64,000 nt of DNA from Bradyrhizobium sp. CCGUVB4N (GTDB lineage: Bacteria > Pseudomonadota > Alphaproteobacteria > Rhizobiales > Xanthobacteraceae): NCBI RefSeq assembly GCF_024199945.1, contig NZ_JANADP010000001.1, forward strand, positions 744,001 through 808,000, written 5' to 3'. Shown here one piece after another: positions 1-8,345 of this stretch. The notes under the pieces were generated by a model. The model was not told the DNA's origin and did no database searches. It was given only the letters and a program-made list of their open reading frames with translations. A program made the position numbers and the translations under genes. Within the stretch, counting starts at the first letter, position 1. Every line of letters starts with the position of its first letter.

Positions 1-267
1 CAGGCCAAGGATTTTGTGGAGCGCAAGCCGGCGCCGGAGGACAAGCGGATCAAGCTGCTCTATCTGACCAAGCCGGGTGCCGCGATCCTGCGTGAGATCA
101 TCCCCGCCGTCGAGCGTGCGCAGGCACGCATGCTGGAGCCGCTCAAGCCCGCCGAGCGCAAGGCGCTGATGGGGCTGATGTCCCAGCTCGTGGACCTCAA
201 CAACGAGGCCTCGCGGGTGCCACTGCGGGCCGAGGATGCGCTGGAGCATCTTGGGAAGGCGGGGTGA
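1..267 (+). CDS. MarR-family transcriptional regulator, C-terminal part (5' end outside window)
   Basis: The frame is open from the first base, so the start lies upstream; 88 codons are visible. The stretch VERKPAPEDKRIKLLYLT followed by KPGAAIL is typical of the wing of a MarR winged helix, and the rest is the amphipathic dimerisation helix. MarR proteins bind DNA as dimers and often respond to aromatic acids or their CoA thioesters. The next genes, convergent with it, encode an aryl-CoA ligase and a flavin hydroxylase, so control of that pair is a reasonable inference. The ligand is not shown by the sequence. Confidence 0.8.
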   Translation, partial: QAKDFVERKPAPEDKRIKLLYLTKPGAAILREIIPAVERAQARMLEPLKPAERKALMGLMSQLVDLNNEASRVPLRAEDALEHLGKAG

Positions 268-306
268 TGGGGCGTGTGAGGCGATGTTCGTGCCTCGCAC
301 TCCGCC

Positions 307-439
307 GTCGTCCCGGACAAGCGAAGCGCAGATCCGGGACCCATACGCCGCAGCAGGAGTTTGGCGAAGACAGGCAATGACCATCTCGCACAACAACGAC
401 TGCTGCGGCGTATGGGTCCCGACCTTCGCCGGGATGACA
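307..439. repeat. Paired-hairpin intergenic repeat, copy 1
   Basis: Two inverted hairpin arms (left arm GTCGTCCCGG, right arm ending CCGGGATGAC) enclose about 90 bp containing the conserved words CCCATAC, GTTTGGCGAAGAC and TATGGGTCCC. Related copies lie at 10342-10468, 13734-13864, 43639-43772 and 46859-46989. This copy sits between the convergent MarR and CoA ligase genes, and its hairpins could end transcription from both sides. The left arm is the longer variant also found in the 46859 copy. Confidence 0.85.
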
Positions 440-463
440 GCGAATGTTTAGCCCGCCGTCCCC

Positions 464-2077
464 TCACATCCGCAACAACGCCTGCCGATCGATCTTCCCC
501 GTGCCCGTCTTCGGCAGTTCGTCGATGAAGATCACCTCGCGCGGATATTTGTACGGCAAGAGCTTGCCCTTCACATAGTCCTGCAGCCGCCGCGTCGCCT
601 CGCTCTGGTCGGTGGTGCGGTTGTTCATCACCACGACCGCCTTCAGCGTCATACGCCTGTCCGGCAGCTCAGCGGCGAACACCGCGCATTCGCGGATCTC
701 GGGATGGTCGGCGAGACACAGCTCGACCTCGAGCGGGTAGACCCACTGGCCTGAGATCTTGATGAGATCGTCGGCGCGGCCGCGGAAGAAATGAAAACCG
801 TCGCTGTCGCGAACAAAACGGTCGCCGGTGTAGATCCAGCCGCCCTCGCGGATGGTTTCGGCGGATTTGTCCGGTCGGTTCCAGTACAGCGGCGTGTTGG
901 AATCGCCACGCACCCACAAGATGCCTTCCTCGTTGTCGCCGACGTCGCGCCCTTCCTTGTCGCGCAGTGCGACCTCGTAGCCGGGAACGCGCAGGCCCGC
1001 CGCGCCGAGCTTCTTCTGCGCGGGCCGGTTGGAAAGGTAGATGTGCAGCACCTCGGTCGAGCCGAGACCCTCGACGATCTCGAGGCCCGTGAGCGTCTTC
1101 CAGCCGTTGAAGACTTCGGCCGAGAGCACTTCGGCTGCCGAGAGCGCCATGCGCAGCGAGGAGAAGTTCGTGTTGGTCGCGCCCTCGGCCTTGGTCAGCG
1201 AGGTATAGAGCGTCGGCAGGCCAAAGAAGACCGTCGGCTTGTACTGCTCGATCGCGGCAAAGATCGATGCCGGTTTCGGCTGTCCCGGCAGAAGCAAAGT
1301 TGCCGCGCCCGCCGAGAACGGGAAGGTGACGGAATTGCCGAAGCCGTAGGCGAAGAAAATCTTCGGCACGGAGAAGCAGATGTCGTCCAGGGTCAGCTTC
1401 AGCACGTTCTGCGCAAAGGCGACTTCGCTATAGGCCATGTCATGCTGGAGATGCACGATGCCCTTGGGCCGGCCGGTCGAGCCGGAAGAGTACATCCAGA
1501 ACGCCATCTCGTTGCGATGCGTCGGCGCTTCGGCCATTTCGGCCGGGAATTGCGAAAGCCAGTCCCCGGCGGCCATCGCTTTCGGCGCGGCGTGGTCACC
1601 CACATCGCCATTGACGACGATCAGCGCGCGCAGCTCCGTGCCCTTGCAGGCCTCGGTGTTGAAACGCGCGCAGAACTCGGCATCCGTCACCGCAACGGCG
1701 GCGCCGGAATCGGCGAGATAGAATTGCAGCAGTTCCGGCGGGGTCAGCGTGTTGATCAGCAGCGGCACGAAGCCGGCGCGCACCGCGCCGAAGAAGGCGG
1801 CGGGATAGGCCGGCGTGTCGTCGAGGAACAACAGCACGCGATCGCCGCGCTGCAGGCCGAGCGACGCAAGGCCGTTACCCCAGCGGCAGGCCTCAGCGCA
1901 GAGCTCGGCATAGCTCCGCGAGCCCGCCGGGCCGATCAACGCGAGCCTGTCGCCATTGCCCTTGGCGAGATTGTCGAACAGCACGCGGCTGGCGTTGTAG
2001 ATTTGCGGAACGGCAAAGCCGATCTCGCGGGCGCCCGCGCTGTCCGCGGGCACCTGGTCGCGGATCTCGCTGCTCAT
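464..2077 (-). CDS. Benzoate-CoA ligase family protein (aryl-CoA ligase)
   Basis: This 537-residue ANL-superfamily adenylating enzyme should activate an aromatic acid with ATP and CoA to the aryl-CoA thioester. The phosphate-binding loop YSSGSTGRPKG is at about residues 196-206, the hinge and core motif YTGDRF...GRADDLIKISG follows, and the C-terminal LPKTGTGKIDR carries the catalytic lysine. The length is normal for benzoate/4-hydroxybenzoate-CoA ligases. The start overlaps the stop of the upstream flavin monooxygenase by 4 bp (ATGA), so the two are probably translationally coupled. The substrate could be benzoate, a hydroxybenzoate or anthranilate; sequence alone does not decide. Confidence 0.9.
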   Translation of the reverse strand: MSSEIRDQVPADSAGAREIGFAVPQIYNASRVLFDNLAKGNGDRLALIGPAGSRSYAELCAEACRWGNGLASLGLQRGDRVLLFLDDTPAYPAAFFGAVRAGFVPLLINTLTPPELLQFYLADSGAAVAVTDAEFCARFNTEACKGTELRALIVVNGDVGDHAAPKAMAAGDWLSQFPAEMAEAPTHRNEMAFWMYSSGSTGRPKGIVHLQHDMAYSEVAFAQNVLKLTLDDICFSVPKIFFAYGFGNSVTFPFSAGAATLLLPGQPKPASIFAAIEQYKPTVFFGLPTLYTSLTKAEGATNTNFSSLRMALSAAEVLSAEVFNGWKTLTGLEIVEGLGSTEVLHIYLSNRPAQKKLGAAGLRVPGYEVALRDKEGRDVGDNEEGILWVRGDSNTPLYWNRPDKSAETIREGGWIYTGDRFVRDSDGFHFFRGRADDLIKISGQWVYPLEVELCLADHPEIRECAVFAAELPDRRMTLKAVVVMNNRTTDQSEATRRLQDYVKGKLLPYKYPREVIFIDELPKTGTGKIDRQALLRM

Positions 2078-3228
2078 GCCGTGGCCTCGCCGCTCGCGTC
2101 TGTGCCGTTCTTCTCGGCCTCGTAGCGCGCCATGAAGGCCGGCGACATGTGGCGCAGGCGTGCATCGTCGATGCGGCCGGAGCGGGTGATGTAGCTATAG
2201 GCGAAGTCCATCAGGCCGAGCTGCATGTGCTGGGCAAAGTGCTCGTACCAGAAGGCCGAGGTGCGCGCGGCATTGACGAGCTTCTGCACCACCGGCTTGC
2301 GGTCGGCCTGGTAGCGTTGCAGTGCCGTCGTGAGATGCGCATCCGATTCAAGGGCCTTGACCAGCGCGATCGCGTCCTCGATCGCCAGCCGCGTGCCCGA
2401 ACCGATCGAGAAATGCGCCGAGTGCAGCGCGTCGCCGATCAGCACCATGTTCTTGAACGACCAGTGCTCGTTCCAGACCCAGGGAAAGTTGCGCCAGACC
2501 GATTTGTTGGAGACCAGGCAGTGGCCGCCGAGCGTGTCCGCGAACACCTCCTCGCAGACGCCCTTGGACTGCTCGACGTCCTTGTAGGCAAAGCCATAGG
2601 CCTGCCAGGTCGCGTGATCGCACTCGACCAGGAAGGTGCTCATGCTCGGCGAGTAGCGGTAGTGGTGGGCATTGAACGCGCCGCGGTCGGTCTTCACGAA
2701 CGTCTGCGACAGCGTGTCGAAACGCTTCGAGGTTCCATACCAGACGAATTTGTTGGAGGAGTAGGACAGCGAGGTGCCGAAATCACCTTCATAGGTGCGG
2801 CGTATCAGCGAATTCAAGCCGTCGGAGGCGACGATCAGGTCGTGGCCGTTGAGCTGGTCGATCGTCTGGATCGGGGTGTCGAAGCGCGCCGTGACGCCGG
2901 CATCGAGCGCGCGCTGCTGCAGGAACTGCAGGAGTTCGAGCCGTCCGATCGAGGAGAAGCCGACGCCGTCGATCGCGACGCTGTCGCCGCCGTGGTTCAG
3001 CGTGATGTTCTCCCAGCTCTCCATGTGCGGCGCGATCGTGTCGACCGTCTCGGGGTCGTCGGCGCGCAGGAACTCCAGGGCCTGGTCGGAGAACACGACG
3101 CCAAAGCCCCAGGTCGCGTCGGCCGGGTTCTGTTCGAACAGGTCGACTTGATCCTCGGGGTGACGCTTCCTCCAGAGATAGGCGAAATAGAGCCCACCGG
3201 GCCCCCCGCCAATCACGGCGATCCGCAA
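2074..3228 (-). CDS. FAD-dependent aromatic-CoA monooxygenase (salicyloyl-CoA 5-hydroxylase / anthraniloyl-CoA monooxygenase N-domain type)
   Basis: A 384-residue flavoprotein of the p-hydroxybenzoate-hydroxylase class. The Rossmann motif IGGGPGGLY is at residues 6-14, with an acidic end of beta-2 (DLFEQN), and the second FAD motif is VLIGDALHSAHFSIGSG. It resembles the hydroxylase half of anthraniloyl-CoA monooxygenase and salicyloyl-CoA hydroxylases. Coupling to a CoA ligase suggests it hydroxylates the aryl-CoA made by that enzyme. The start is TTG at 3226-3228, chosen because GGGAGG lies 7 nt upstream. The exact substrate is an inference. Confidence 0.85.
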   Translation of the reverse strand: MRIAVIGGGPGGLYFAYLWRKRHPEDQVDLFEQNPADATWGFGVVFSDQALEFLRADDPETVDTIAPHMESWENITLNHGGDSVAIDGVGFSSIGRLELLQFLQQRALDAGVTARFDTPIQTIDQLNGHDLIVASDGLNSLIRRTYEGDFGTSLSYSSNKFVWYGTSKRFDTLSQTFVKTDRGAFNAHHYRYSPSMSTFLVECDHATWQAYGFAYKDVEQSKGVCEEVFADTLGGHCLVSNKSVWRNFPWVWNEHWSFKNMVLIGDALHSAHFSIGSGTRLAIEDAIALVKALESDAHLTTALQRYQADRKPVVQKLVNAARTSAFWYEHFAQHMQLGLMDFAYSYITRSGRIDDARLRHMSPAFMARYEAEKNGTDASGEATA

Positions 3229-3234
3229 AGTCTG

Positions 3235-3272
3235 CCTCCCTAATTGACAGTATACTTACTATCTCAGGGTAG
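3235..3272 (-). promoter_or_regulatory. Leader of the monooxygenase-ligase operon: strong SD and possible operator
   Basis: On the minus strand GGGAGG (3235-3240) precedes the TTG start. Just upstream is the 8-bp palindrome AGTATACT (3249-3256), which contains a TATACT resembling a -10 box, within an AT-rich stretch. It could be a promoter overlapped by a MarR site, but no -35 box is obvious. Confidence 0.35.
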
Positions 3273-3418
3273 ACTAATGGGCTCCGGCTTCCCACGCCAG
3301 CGGAATTATCGGAAAGGCGTGGCACGCCGCAGCGCGGCCGCGAGCACAATTTTCGCGTGTGCCCGAAACCGTCCGCCGCGAATCATAGCCAAACTGCGCC
3401 GGATTGACTACCCGCGCG

Positions 3419-3634
3419 TCAGACGCAGCGCTTCACGTAGACCCCGTTCACCAGCACCCTGGTACAGCGGACCACCGGCACCGGCCTGCGGACCACGACG
3501 GCTGCGTTCGGTCCGGCGCAACCGGCGCGATAGACGCCGCGGGCGCATACCATCGCGTTGGCGTCGGTGGTCTCAAACGTCATGGTTGCGGTGAAGGCGA
3601 GCAATGCGGAAGCGACGAGCAGAAATGAACGCAT
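3419..3634 (-). CDS. Small secreted cysteine-containing protein
   Basis: A 71-residue protein with an N-terminal signal peptide (MRSFLLVASALLAFTATM) and a short mature part with four cysteines and a PVPVVRC segment, ending in KRC-V. It is too short for any known enzyme fold. Two disulfides are plausible after export. No function can be assigned. The start ATG is preceded by the purine-rich GGGAGAAAAAC. Confidence 0.7.
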   Translation of the reverse strand: MRSFLLVASALLAFTATMTFETTDANAMVCARGVYRAGCAGPNAAVVVRRPVPVVRCTRVLVNGVYVKRCV

Positions 3635-3710
3635 GTTTTTCTCCCGGTCTTGTCGTGATTGAAATCGGATGTCGGCAAAAGATTAGTCGCAAGAGGCGTG
3701 CGAAAATTCA

Positions 3711-3741
3711 CGCGGGGCCGTCCGCCAGCAATGGCCCCGCG
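3711..3741 (-). terminator. Hairpin terminator of the Cys-repeat protein gene
   Basis: CGCGGGGCC (3711-3719) and GGCCCCGCG (3733-3741) form a perfect 9-bp stem. On the minus strand it lies just after the stop at 3755 and is followed by TGAATTTTCGC, a short T run. Confidence 0.7.
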
Positions 3742-3754
3742 AGCTGTTTGCTAC

Positions 3755-4576
3755 TTATCGCGCGGCGAACGGGGCAAGCACCTCCTTGCATCCGGGCGAC
3801 AGCGACGCCGCGTTGCTGGAGATGCACTGCACGATGCGGCCGCCACCCGGCTGAACGCCGGCGCAGAGCGAGCGAATGTCGGCGCCGCAGGCGGAGCGGA
3901 CGATGAACAGCTCTTCACGCGGTCGCAATGGGCGCAGGACGATCACGCTCGGCGCAGCCGCCGGTGCTGCTCCGGCAGCGGGCGCTGCACCAGTTGCCGG
4001 CGCGGCCGTCGCTGCTGCGCCGCCGCCACCGGCCGCAGCGGTCACGGCCTTTGCGCAAGCCGCCGAAACCTTGGCCTTGTTCTTCTCCAGGCATTCGAGC
4101 GCGGGAGCGCCGCCCGGCGGCACGCTGGCGCAAACCTTGGGATAGTCGCTGCGGCACGCGCTCTTGACCGCGCCAATCTGTGCGCTGCTCGGCTGCTTGG
4201 CCGCCGCTGCTTTGGGTGCGGATTCCGCGGCCGGTTTCGCCGCAGGCTCGGCAGCCGGCGCGGCATCGGTCTTTGCAGGTTCCGATTTTGCGGGCGCAGC
4301 TTCGGTCTTGGGTGCTGCAGCGGGCTCGACCGCGCGGACCGCGGTCTGGCATCCCCCCGACAGGCTCGACATGTGGCTCTGCAAACATTGATAGGCTTCC
4401 ACGCCGCCGGGCGTCACGCTCGAGCAATGTGCGATGAAGTCCGAGCGGCATGCGGAGCGGATGGCGCTCTTCTGAGCCTCGGTCGGCGCTTGCGCGTATG
4501 CGCTTGTTGCAGTTGCGAAGAGTGCTGCGGCGAGCAACGCGTGACGCGTCGAAACATGTTTCAACATGTTGAACAT
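3755..4576 (-). CDS. Exported protein with three cysteine-rich repeats (PF00839-like)
   Basis: A 273-residue protein with signal peptide (HALLAAALFATATSAYAQA) and three copies of a four-cysteine unit of about 45 residues: SACRSD-x4-HC...PGG...QCL...GC, SACRSD-x4-VC...PGG...ECL...AC and SACGAD-x4-LC...PGG...QCI...GC. Units 1 and 2 are joined by an Ala/Pro/Lys/Glu-rich linker, 2 and 3 by an Ala/Gly-rich one. The unit resembles the cysteine-rich repeat of eukaryotic Golgi glycoprotein 1, also known in many alphaproteobacteria without a known role. I chose the ATG at 4576 because the longer frame upstream lacks a good SD and would bury the signal peptide. Each unit probably makes two disulfides in the periplasm. 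Confidence 0.8.
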   Translation of the reverse strand: MFNMLKHVSTRHALLAAALFATATSAYAQAPTEAQKSAIRSACRSDFIAHCSSVTPGGVEAYQCLQSHMSSLSGGCQTAVRAVEPAAAPKTEAAPAKSEPAKTDAAPAAEPAAKPAAESAPKAAAAKQPSSAQIGAVKSACRSDYPKVCASVPPGGAPALECLEKNKAKVSAACAKAVTAAAGGGGAAATAAPATGAAPAAGAAPAAAPSVIVLRPLRPREELFIVRSACGADIRSLCAGVQPGGGRIVQCISSNAASLSPGCKEVLAPFAAR

Positions 4577-4728
4577 CTGGGTGTATTCCTGCCCTGTCGG
4601 CAACGCCGATGATTTATGAAAAGTGATGCAAGCAATCGTTGCGGCCAATACCGCGTGCGGCATCATTCGCCGCCGCGAGCTCTACCGCAAGTAGATAATG
4701 TCAGTGCAATTGCGACGTAACTACGTCG

Positions 4729-5730
4729 TTAGAGCTTGACCATGCGCTTGCCCCGGTTCTCACCGGCGAGCAATCCGATCAGCGCTTTCGGCGTGTTCTG
4801 CAATCCGTCGATGATGTCTTCCTGCACCTTCAGTCTGCCGGCCTTGACCCAGGCCTGAAGATCGGCGAGCGCGCGCGGGCTCTCCTTCATGTAATCCATC
4901 ACGATGAAGCCCTGCATCACGAGCCGCTTCACCACGATCAGGCCGGGCACGCCGCGCGGGCCGTGTGCCGACGGTGCGCCATCATACTGCGAGATTGCAC
5001 CGCAGCAGGCGATGCGGCCGTAATTGTTCATCTGCGGCAGGCAAGCTTCCAGAATATCGCCGCCGACATTGTCGAAATAGACGTCGATGCCCTTTGGCGC
5101 GGCCGCGCGCAGCGCCTTGAACACTGCGCCGTCCTTGTAGTCGACGGCGGCATCGAAGCCGAGCTCGGAGGTCAGCCAGTGGCACTTGTCGGCGCCGCCG
5201 GCGATGCCGATCACGCGACATCCCTTGATCTTGGCGATCTGTCCGACGATCGAGCCGACCGAGCCCGCCGCCGCCGATACCACGACCGTCTCGCCTTCCT
5301 TGGGCTTGCCAACCTCGAGCAGGCCGAAATAGGCGGTGAGGCCGGCGATGCCGAACACGCTCAGCAGATGCGTCATCGGTTCGAGCTTCGGCATTTTCGT
5401 CAAATGCTTTGCGGGCACTGCGGCGAATTCCTGCCAGCCGGTGTCGCCGAACACGATGTCGCCTGCCGCCAGCTCCGGCGCCTTCGAGCTGACGACCTCG
5501 GCAATGCCACCGCCGGCCATCACGCTGTTCGCCTCCACGGCCGAACGGTAGGTCGCGCCGTGCATCCAGGCGCGGTTGGCCGCATCGAGCGAGATGTAAC
5601 GCACGCGCAGCAAGGCCTCGCCGTCCTTCGGTTCCGGCAACGAACTCTCGACCATCTTGAAGTGCTCGGGACCGAGCTTGCCGCTGGGCTTTTCCACCAA
5701 AAGAATTTGACGATTGCGGCTTCCACTCAT
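4729..5730 (-). CDS. NADP-dependent medium-chain oxidoreductase (CurA / leukotriene B4 12-hydroxydehydrogenase family)
   Basis: A 333-residue zinc-independent MDR enzyme. The nucleotide-binding domain carries VVVSAAAGSVGSIVGQIAK, the family form of the NADP motif, and YFDNVGG follows further on. Family members reduce the double bond of enones and enals with NADPH. The start ATG at 5730 has AGGGAGGA 6 nt upstream, so the longer frame to 5853 was rejected. It stands alone, with a 210-bp gap to the divergent symporter gene. The physiological substrate is unknown. Confidence 0.9.
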   Translation of the reverse strand: MSGSRNRQILLVEKPSGKLGPEHFKMVESSLPEPKDGEALLRVRYISLDAANRAWMHGATYRSAVEANSVMAGGGIAEVVSSKAPELAAGDIVFGDTGWQEFAAVPAKHLTKMPKLEPMTHLLSVFGIAGLTAYFGLLEVGKPKEGETVVVSAAAGSVGSIVGQIAKIKGCRVIGIAGGADKCHWLTSELGFDAAVDYKDGAVFKALRAAAPKGIDVYFDNVGGDILEACLPQMNNYGRIACCGAISQYDGAPSAHGPRGVPGLIVVKRLVMQGFIVMDYMKESPRALADLQAWVKAGRLKVQEDIIDGLQNTPKALIGLLAGENRGKRMVKL

Positions 5731-5940
5731 GGCGTTCCTCCCTGATCGCTTGACGATTATTGATGCAGCTGTAGCCAAGAAAACGAGCAAGCCGCATTCG
5801 TTGTGCGCTGCATGAAGGCTAGATCTCCGCGTTCCGTTTCGCAACGGGAACATCCGGCTCGAGCAGCCGCACGCAAAGCGTGTTGCGTCGCTGTCATATC
5901 TGCGACATCATGAAGCGGCCGGTGTAGTTGGGGGTATTCA

Positions 5941-7236
5941 ATGTCGAACAGGTTTACGCAATACATTCTGGCGGCGATGGTGCTCGGCATCATCATGGGC
6001 TCGGCGATCTTCAATTTCATGCCCGAGACGCGGGGCGACTGGGCCTCGTCCATCAACCTGATCGCCGTGATCTTCCTGCGCCTGATCAAGATGATCATCG
6101 CGCCGCTGGTATTTGCGACCCTGGTCGGCGGCATCGCCCATATGGGCTCGGGCTCGAAGCTCGGCCGCATCTTCGCCAAGACCATGGGCTGGTTCGTCAG
6201 CGCCTCCTTCGTCTCGCTGCTGCTCGGCCTCGTCATGGTCAACCTGCTGCAGCCCGGCGCGAACTTCCCCGGCACGCTGCCTGCGGCGGGGCAGTCGACC
6301 GGCCTGCCGGTCTCGGCCTTCTCGATCGAGAAATTCCTGACCCATCTGATCCCGACCTCGATCGCGGATGCGATGGCGCAGAACGAGATCCTTCAGATCG
6401 TGATCTTCGCGGTGTTCTTCTCGGTGGCGATGGGCGCCCTGCCGGAGCGCTCCAAGCAGATCCTGTCGTTGATCGACGATCTCGGCCACATCATGCTCAA
6501 GGTGACGAGCTATGTGATGCTGTTCGCGCCGTTCGCCGTCTGGGCCGCCATCACCGCGACCGTCGCCAAGAACGGCCTGCTGGTGCTCTGGAAGCTCATC
6601 GTGTTCATGGGCGGCTTCTACCTCTCGCTCTTCATCCTCTGGGGCATCCTGGTGGCCGTCGGCTTCATCGTGATCGGGCCGCGCTACAGCCAATTGCTCA
6701 GGCTGATCCGCGAGCCGCTGATGATCGCGTTCTCGACCGCGAGCTCGGAAGCCGCCTACCCGAAGACGCTCGAAGGCCTCAACCGCTTCGGCGCCTCGTC
6801 GCGGATCTCGAGCTTCGTGCTGCCGCTCGGCTATTCCTTCAATCTCGATGGCACGATGATGTACTGCACCTTCGCCAGCATCTTCATCGCGCAGACCTAT
6901 CACATCGAGATGTCGCTCTCGACGCAGCTCGCGATGCTGGCGACGCTGATGATCACCTCGAAGGGCGTCGCCGGCGTGCCGCGCGCCTCCCTCGTGGTGA
7001 TCGCATCGACGCTGTCGCAGTTCGGCATCCCCGAGGCAGGCCTGCTCATGATCATGGGCATCGACACCTTCCTCGACATGGGCCGCAGCGCCACCAACGT
7101 GATCGGCAACACGCTGGCGACCTCGGTCGTGGCGAAGTGGGAAGGCGAGCTCGGGCCCGAGCATGCGATGGGGCCGGGCGATGCCGTGCCGGGCGACATG
7201 GTGCCGGGCGAAGTGCCCGCGATGGCCGGCCACTGA
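5941..7236 (+). CDS. Dicarboxylate/amino acid:cation symporter (DAACS family)
   Basis: A 431-residue inner-membrane symporter with about eight membrane helices and two re-entrant loops. Family signatures are clear: the serine-rich AFSTASSEAAYPKTLEGL, then the helix with SFNLDGTMMY, then GVAGVPRASLVV, and GIDTFLDMGRSATNVIGN with the substrate/cation-binding Asp and Asn. The family carries glutamate, aspartate or C4-dicarboxylates with Na+ or H+. The C-terminus ends in a short GPGD/VPGD/VPGE repeat. Only 12 bp separate it from an ABC-type binding protein gene, so the two are likely one transcript. No ABC permease is nearby. Confidence 0.93.
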   Translation: MSNRFTQYILAAMVLGIIMGSAIFNFMPETRGDWASSINLIAVIFLRLIKMIIAPLVFATLVGGIAHMGSGSKLGRIFAKTMGWFVSASFVSLLLGLVMVNLLQPGANFPGTLPAAGQSTGLPVSAFSIEKFLTHLIPTSIADAMAQNEILQIVIFAVFFSVAMGALPERSKQILSLIDDLGHIMLKVTSYVMLFAPFAVWAAITATVAKNGLLVLWKLIVFMGGFYLSLFILWGILVAVGFIVIGPRYSQLLRLIREPLMIAFSTASSEAAYPKTLEGLNRFGASSRISSFVLPLGYSFNLDGTMMYCTFASIFIAQTYHIEMSLSTQLAMLATLMITSKGVAGVPRASLVVIASTLSQFGIPEAGLLMIMGIDTFLDMGRSATNVIGNTLATSVVAKWEGELGPEHAMGPGDAVPGDMVPGEVPAMAGH

Positions 7237-7248
7237 CGGGAGTACGTC

Positions 7249-8169
7249 ATGCGCCCTTTGACGGCGATTTCGGGCGGCCTGTTGCTGGCAGCGTGTCTGC
7301 TGGCAACGCCTGCCTCGGCCCAGAGCGGCGGCAGTGAAGGGCTTAGCCCGACGCTGCTCGCCATCAAGAACGCGCACACCGTGCGGCTCGGCTACCGCGA
7401 AAGCTCGCCGCCGTTTTCGTTCCTCGACCAGTCGGGCCGGCCGATCGGCTACAGCCTCGAGCTCTGCGAGGCCATCGTCGAGGAGATCGGCGTCGAGGTC
7501 GACGATCCCAATCTGAAGATCGACTACGTCAAGGTCACCTCGGACGACCGCATCGACGCCGTGCTCCAGAACAAGATCGATCTGGAATGCGGCTCGACCA
7601 CCGCCAATTCCGAGCGCGGCAAGCGCGTCGCCTTCTCGCCGCTGATGTTCGTCGCCGGCACCAAGCTGATGGTGCCGAAGGCGTCCAGCGTCCAGTCGCT
7701 GACCGATCTCAAGGGCAAGACCATCGTGGTGACGAAGGGCACCACCAACGAGCAGGCGATCCAGGCGGCTGACAAGAAGTTTTCGCTGGGGCTGAACATC
7801 GCCGTCGGCGCCGACCACGAGCAGTCGTACCAGATGCTGGTCGACGGCAAGGCCGACGCGTTCGCCACCGACGATATTCTGCTCTCGGGGCTGATCGTCC
7901 GCCACAAGGCGCAGGACAAGTTCCGCGTCACCGGCGACTATTTGTCTTACGACCCCTACGGCATCATGTTCCGCAAGGGCGAACCGCAATTGTCAGCGGT
8001 GGTGGATCGGACCTTCCGCAAGCTCGGCTCCAACCACGACCTCGTGCCGCTGTACAACAAGTGGTTCACCGCGCGGATGCCGACCGGCGAGCGGATGAAC
8101 GTGCCGATCTCGCTGCAGCTCGAGGAAGCCTTCAAGGCGATGGACGATTCCGCCAGCGCGAATAATTAG
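7249..8169 (+). CDS. Glutamate/aspartate-type periplasmic binding protein (SBP_bac_3)
   Basis: A 306-residue exported protein: signal peptide to about residue 25 (ACLLATPASA-Q), then a family-3 solute-binding fold with GYRESSPPFSF, GYSLELCEAIVE, LKGKTIVVTKGTTNEQ and the C-terminal MPTGERMNVPIS typical of glutamate/aspartate binding proteins. Such proteins normally feed an ABC permease, but none is encoded here; the partner upstream is a secondary symporter. SD GGGAG lies 7 nt before the ATG. Either it serves a distant ABC permease or it cooperates with the symporter. Confidence 0.9.
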   Translation: MRPLTAISGGLLLAACLLATPASAQSGGSEGLSPTLLAIKNAHTVRLGYRESSPPFSFLDQSGRPIGYSLELCEAIVEEIGVEVDDPNLKIDYVKVTSDDRIDAVLQNKIDLECGSTTANSERGKRVAFSPLMFVAGTKLMVPKASSVQSLTDLKGKTIVVTKGTTNEQAIQAADKKFSLGLNIAVGADHEQSYQMLVDGKADAFATDDILLSGLIVRHKAQDKFRVTGDYLSYDPYGIMFRKGEPQLSAVVDRTFRKLGSNHDLVPLYNKWFTARMPTGERMNVPISLQLEEAFKAMDDSASANN

Positions 8170-8203
8170 GAGACGCTCTTCGGAGGGGCGTGCGCTGTAA
8201 ATT

Positions 8204-8338
8204 CCGTCATCCTGAGGTGCGAAGCCCGCGATGCGAATGCATCGCGGGAGGAGCCTCGAAGGATGAACGGCCGCGCTGCTGCAGCCGGGCCGTCGCCCTT
8301 CGAGGGCCGCTGAAGAAGCGGCCACCTCAGGGTGACGG
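8204..8338. repeat. Paired inverted intergenic repeat, second type
   Basis: The outer arms are CCGTCATCCTGAGGTGC and its near-complement CACCTCAGGGTGACGG. Inside are smaller stems such as CCCGCGATGC/GCATCGCGGG and CGAGGGCCGC/GCGGCC. It lies in the gap after the binding protein gene and between convergent genes. The layout is the same as the 307 family (two opposed units around a core), but the sequence is different. Confidence 0.8.
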
Positions 8339-8345
8339 TGATGAA

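Noticed and set aside
3244..3272. Plus-strand promoter based on TTGACA at 3244-3249
   Set aside because: No -10 box at 16-18 bp, and no plus-strand gene follows.
5938..7989. 683-codon open frame opposite the symporter and binding protein genes
   Set aside because: It is antisense to two genes with clear family motifs, and its translation is His/Asp/Arg-rich without a recognisable fold.
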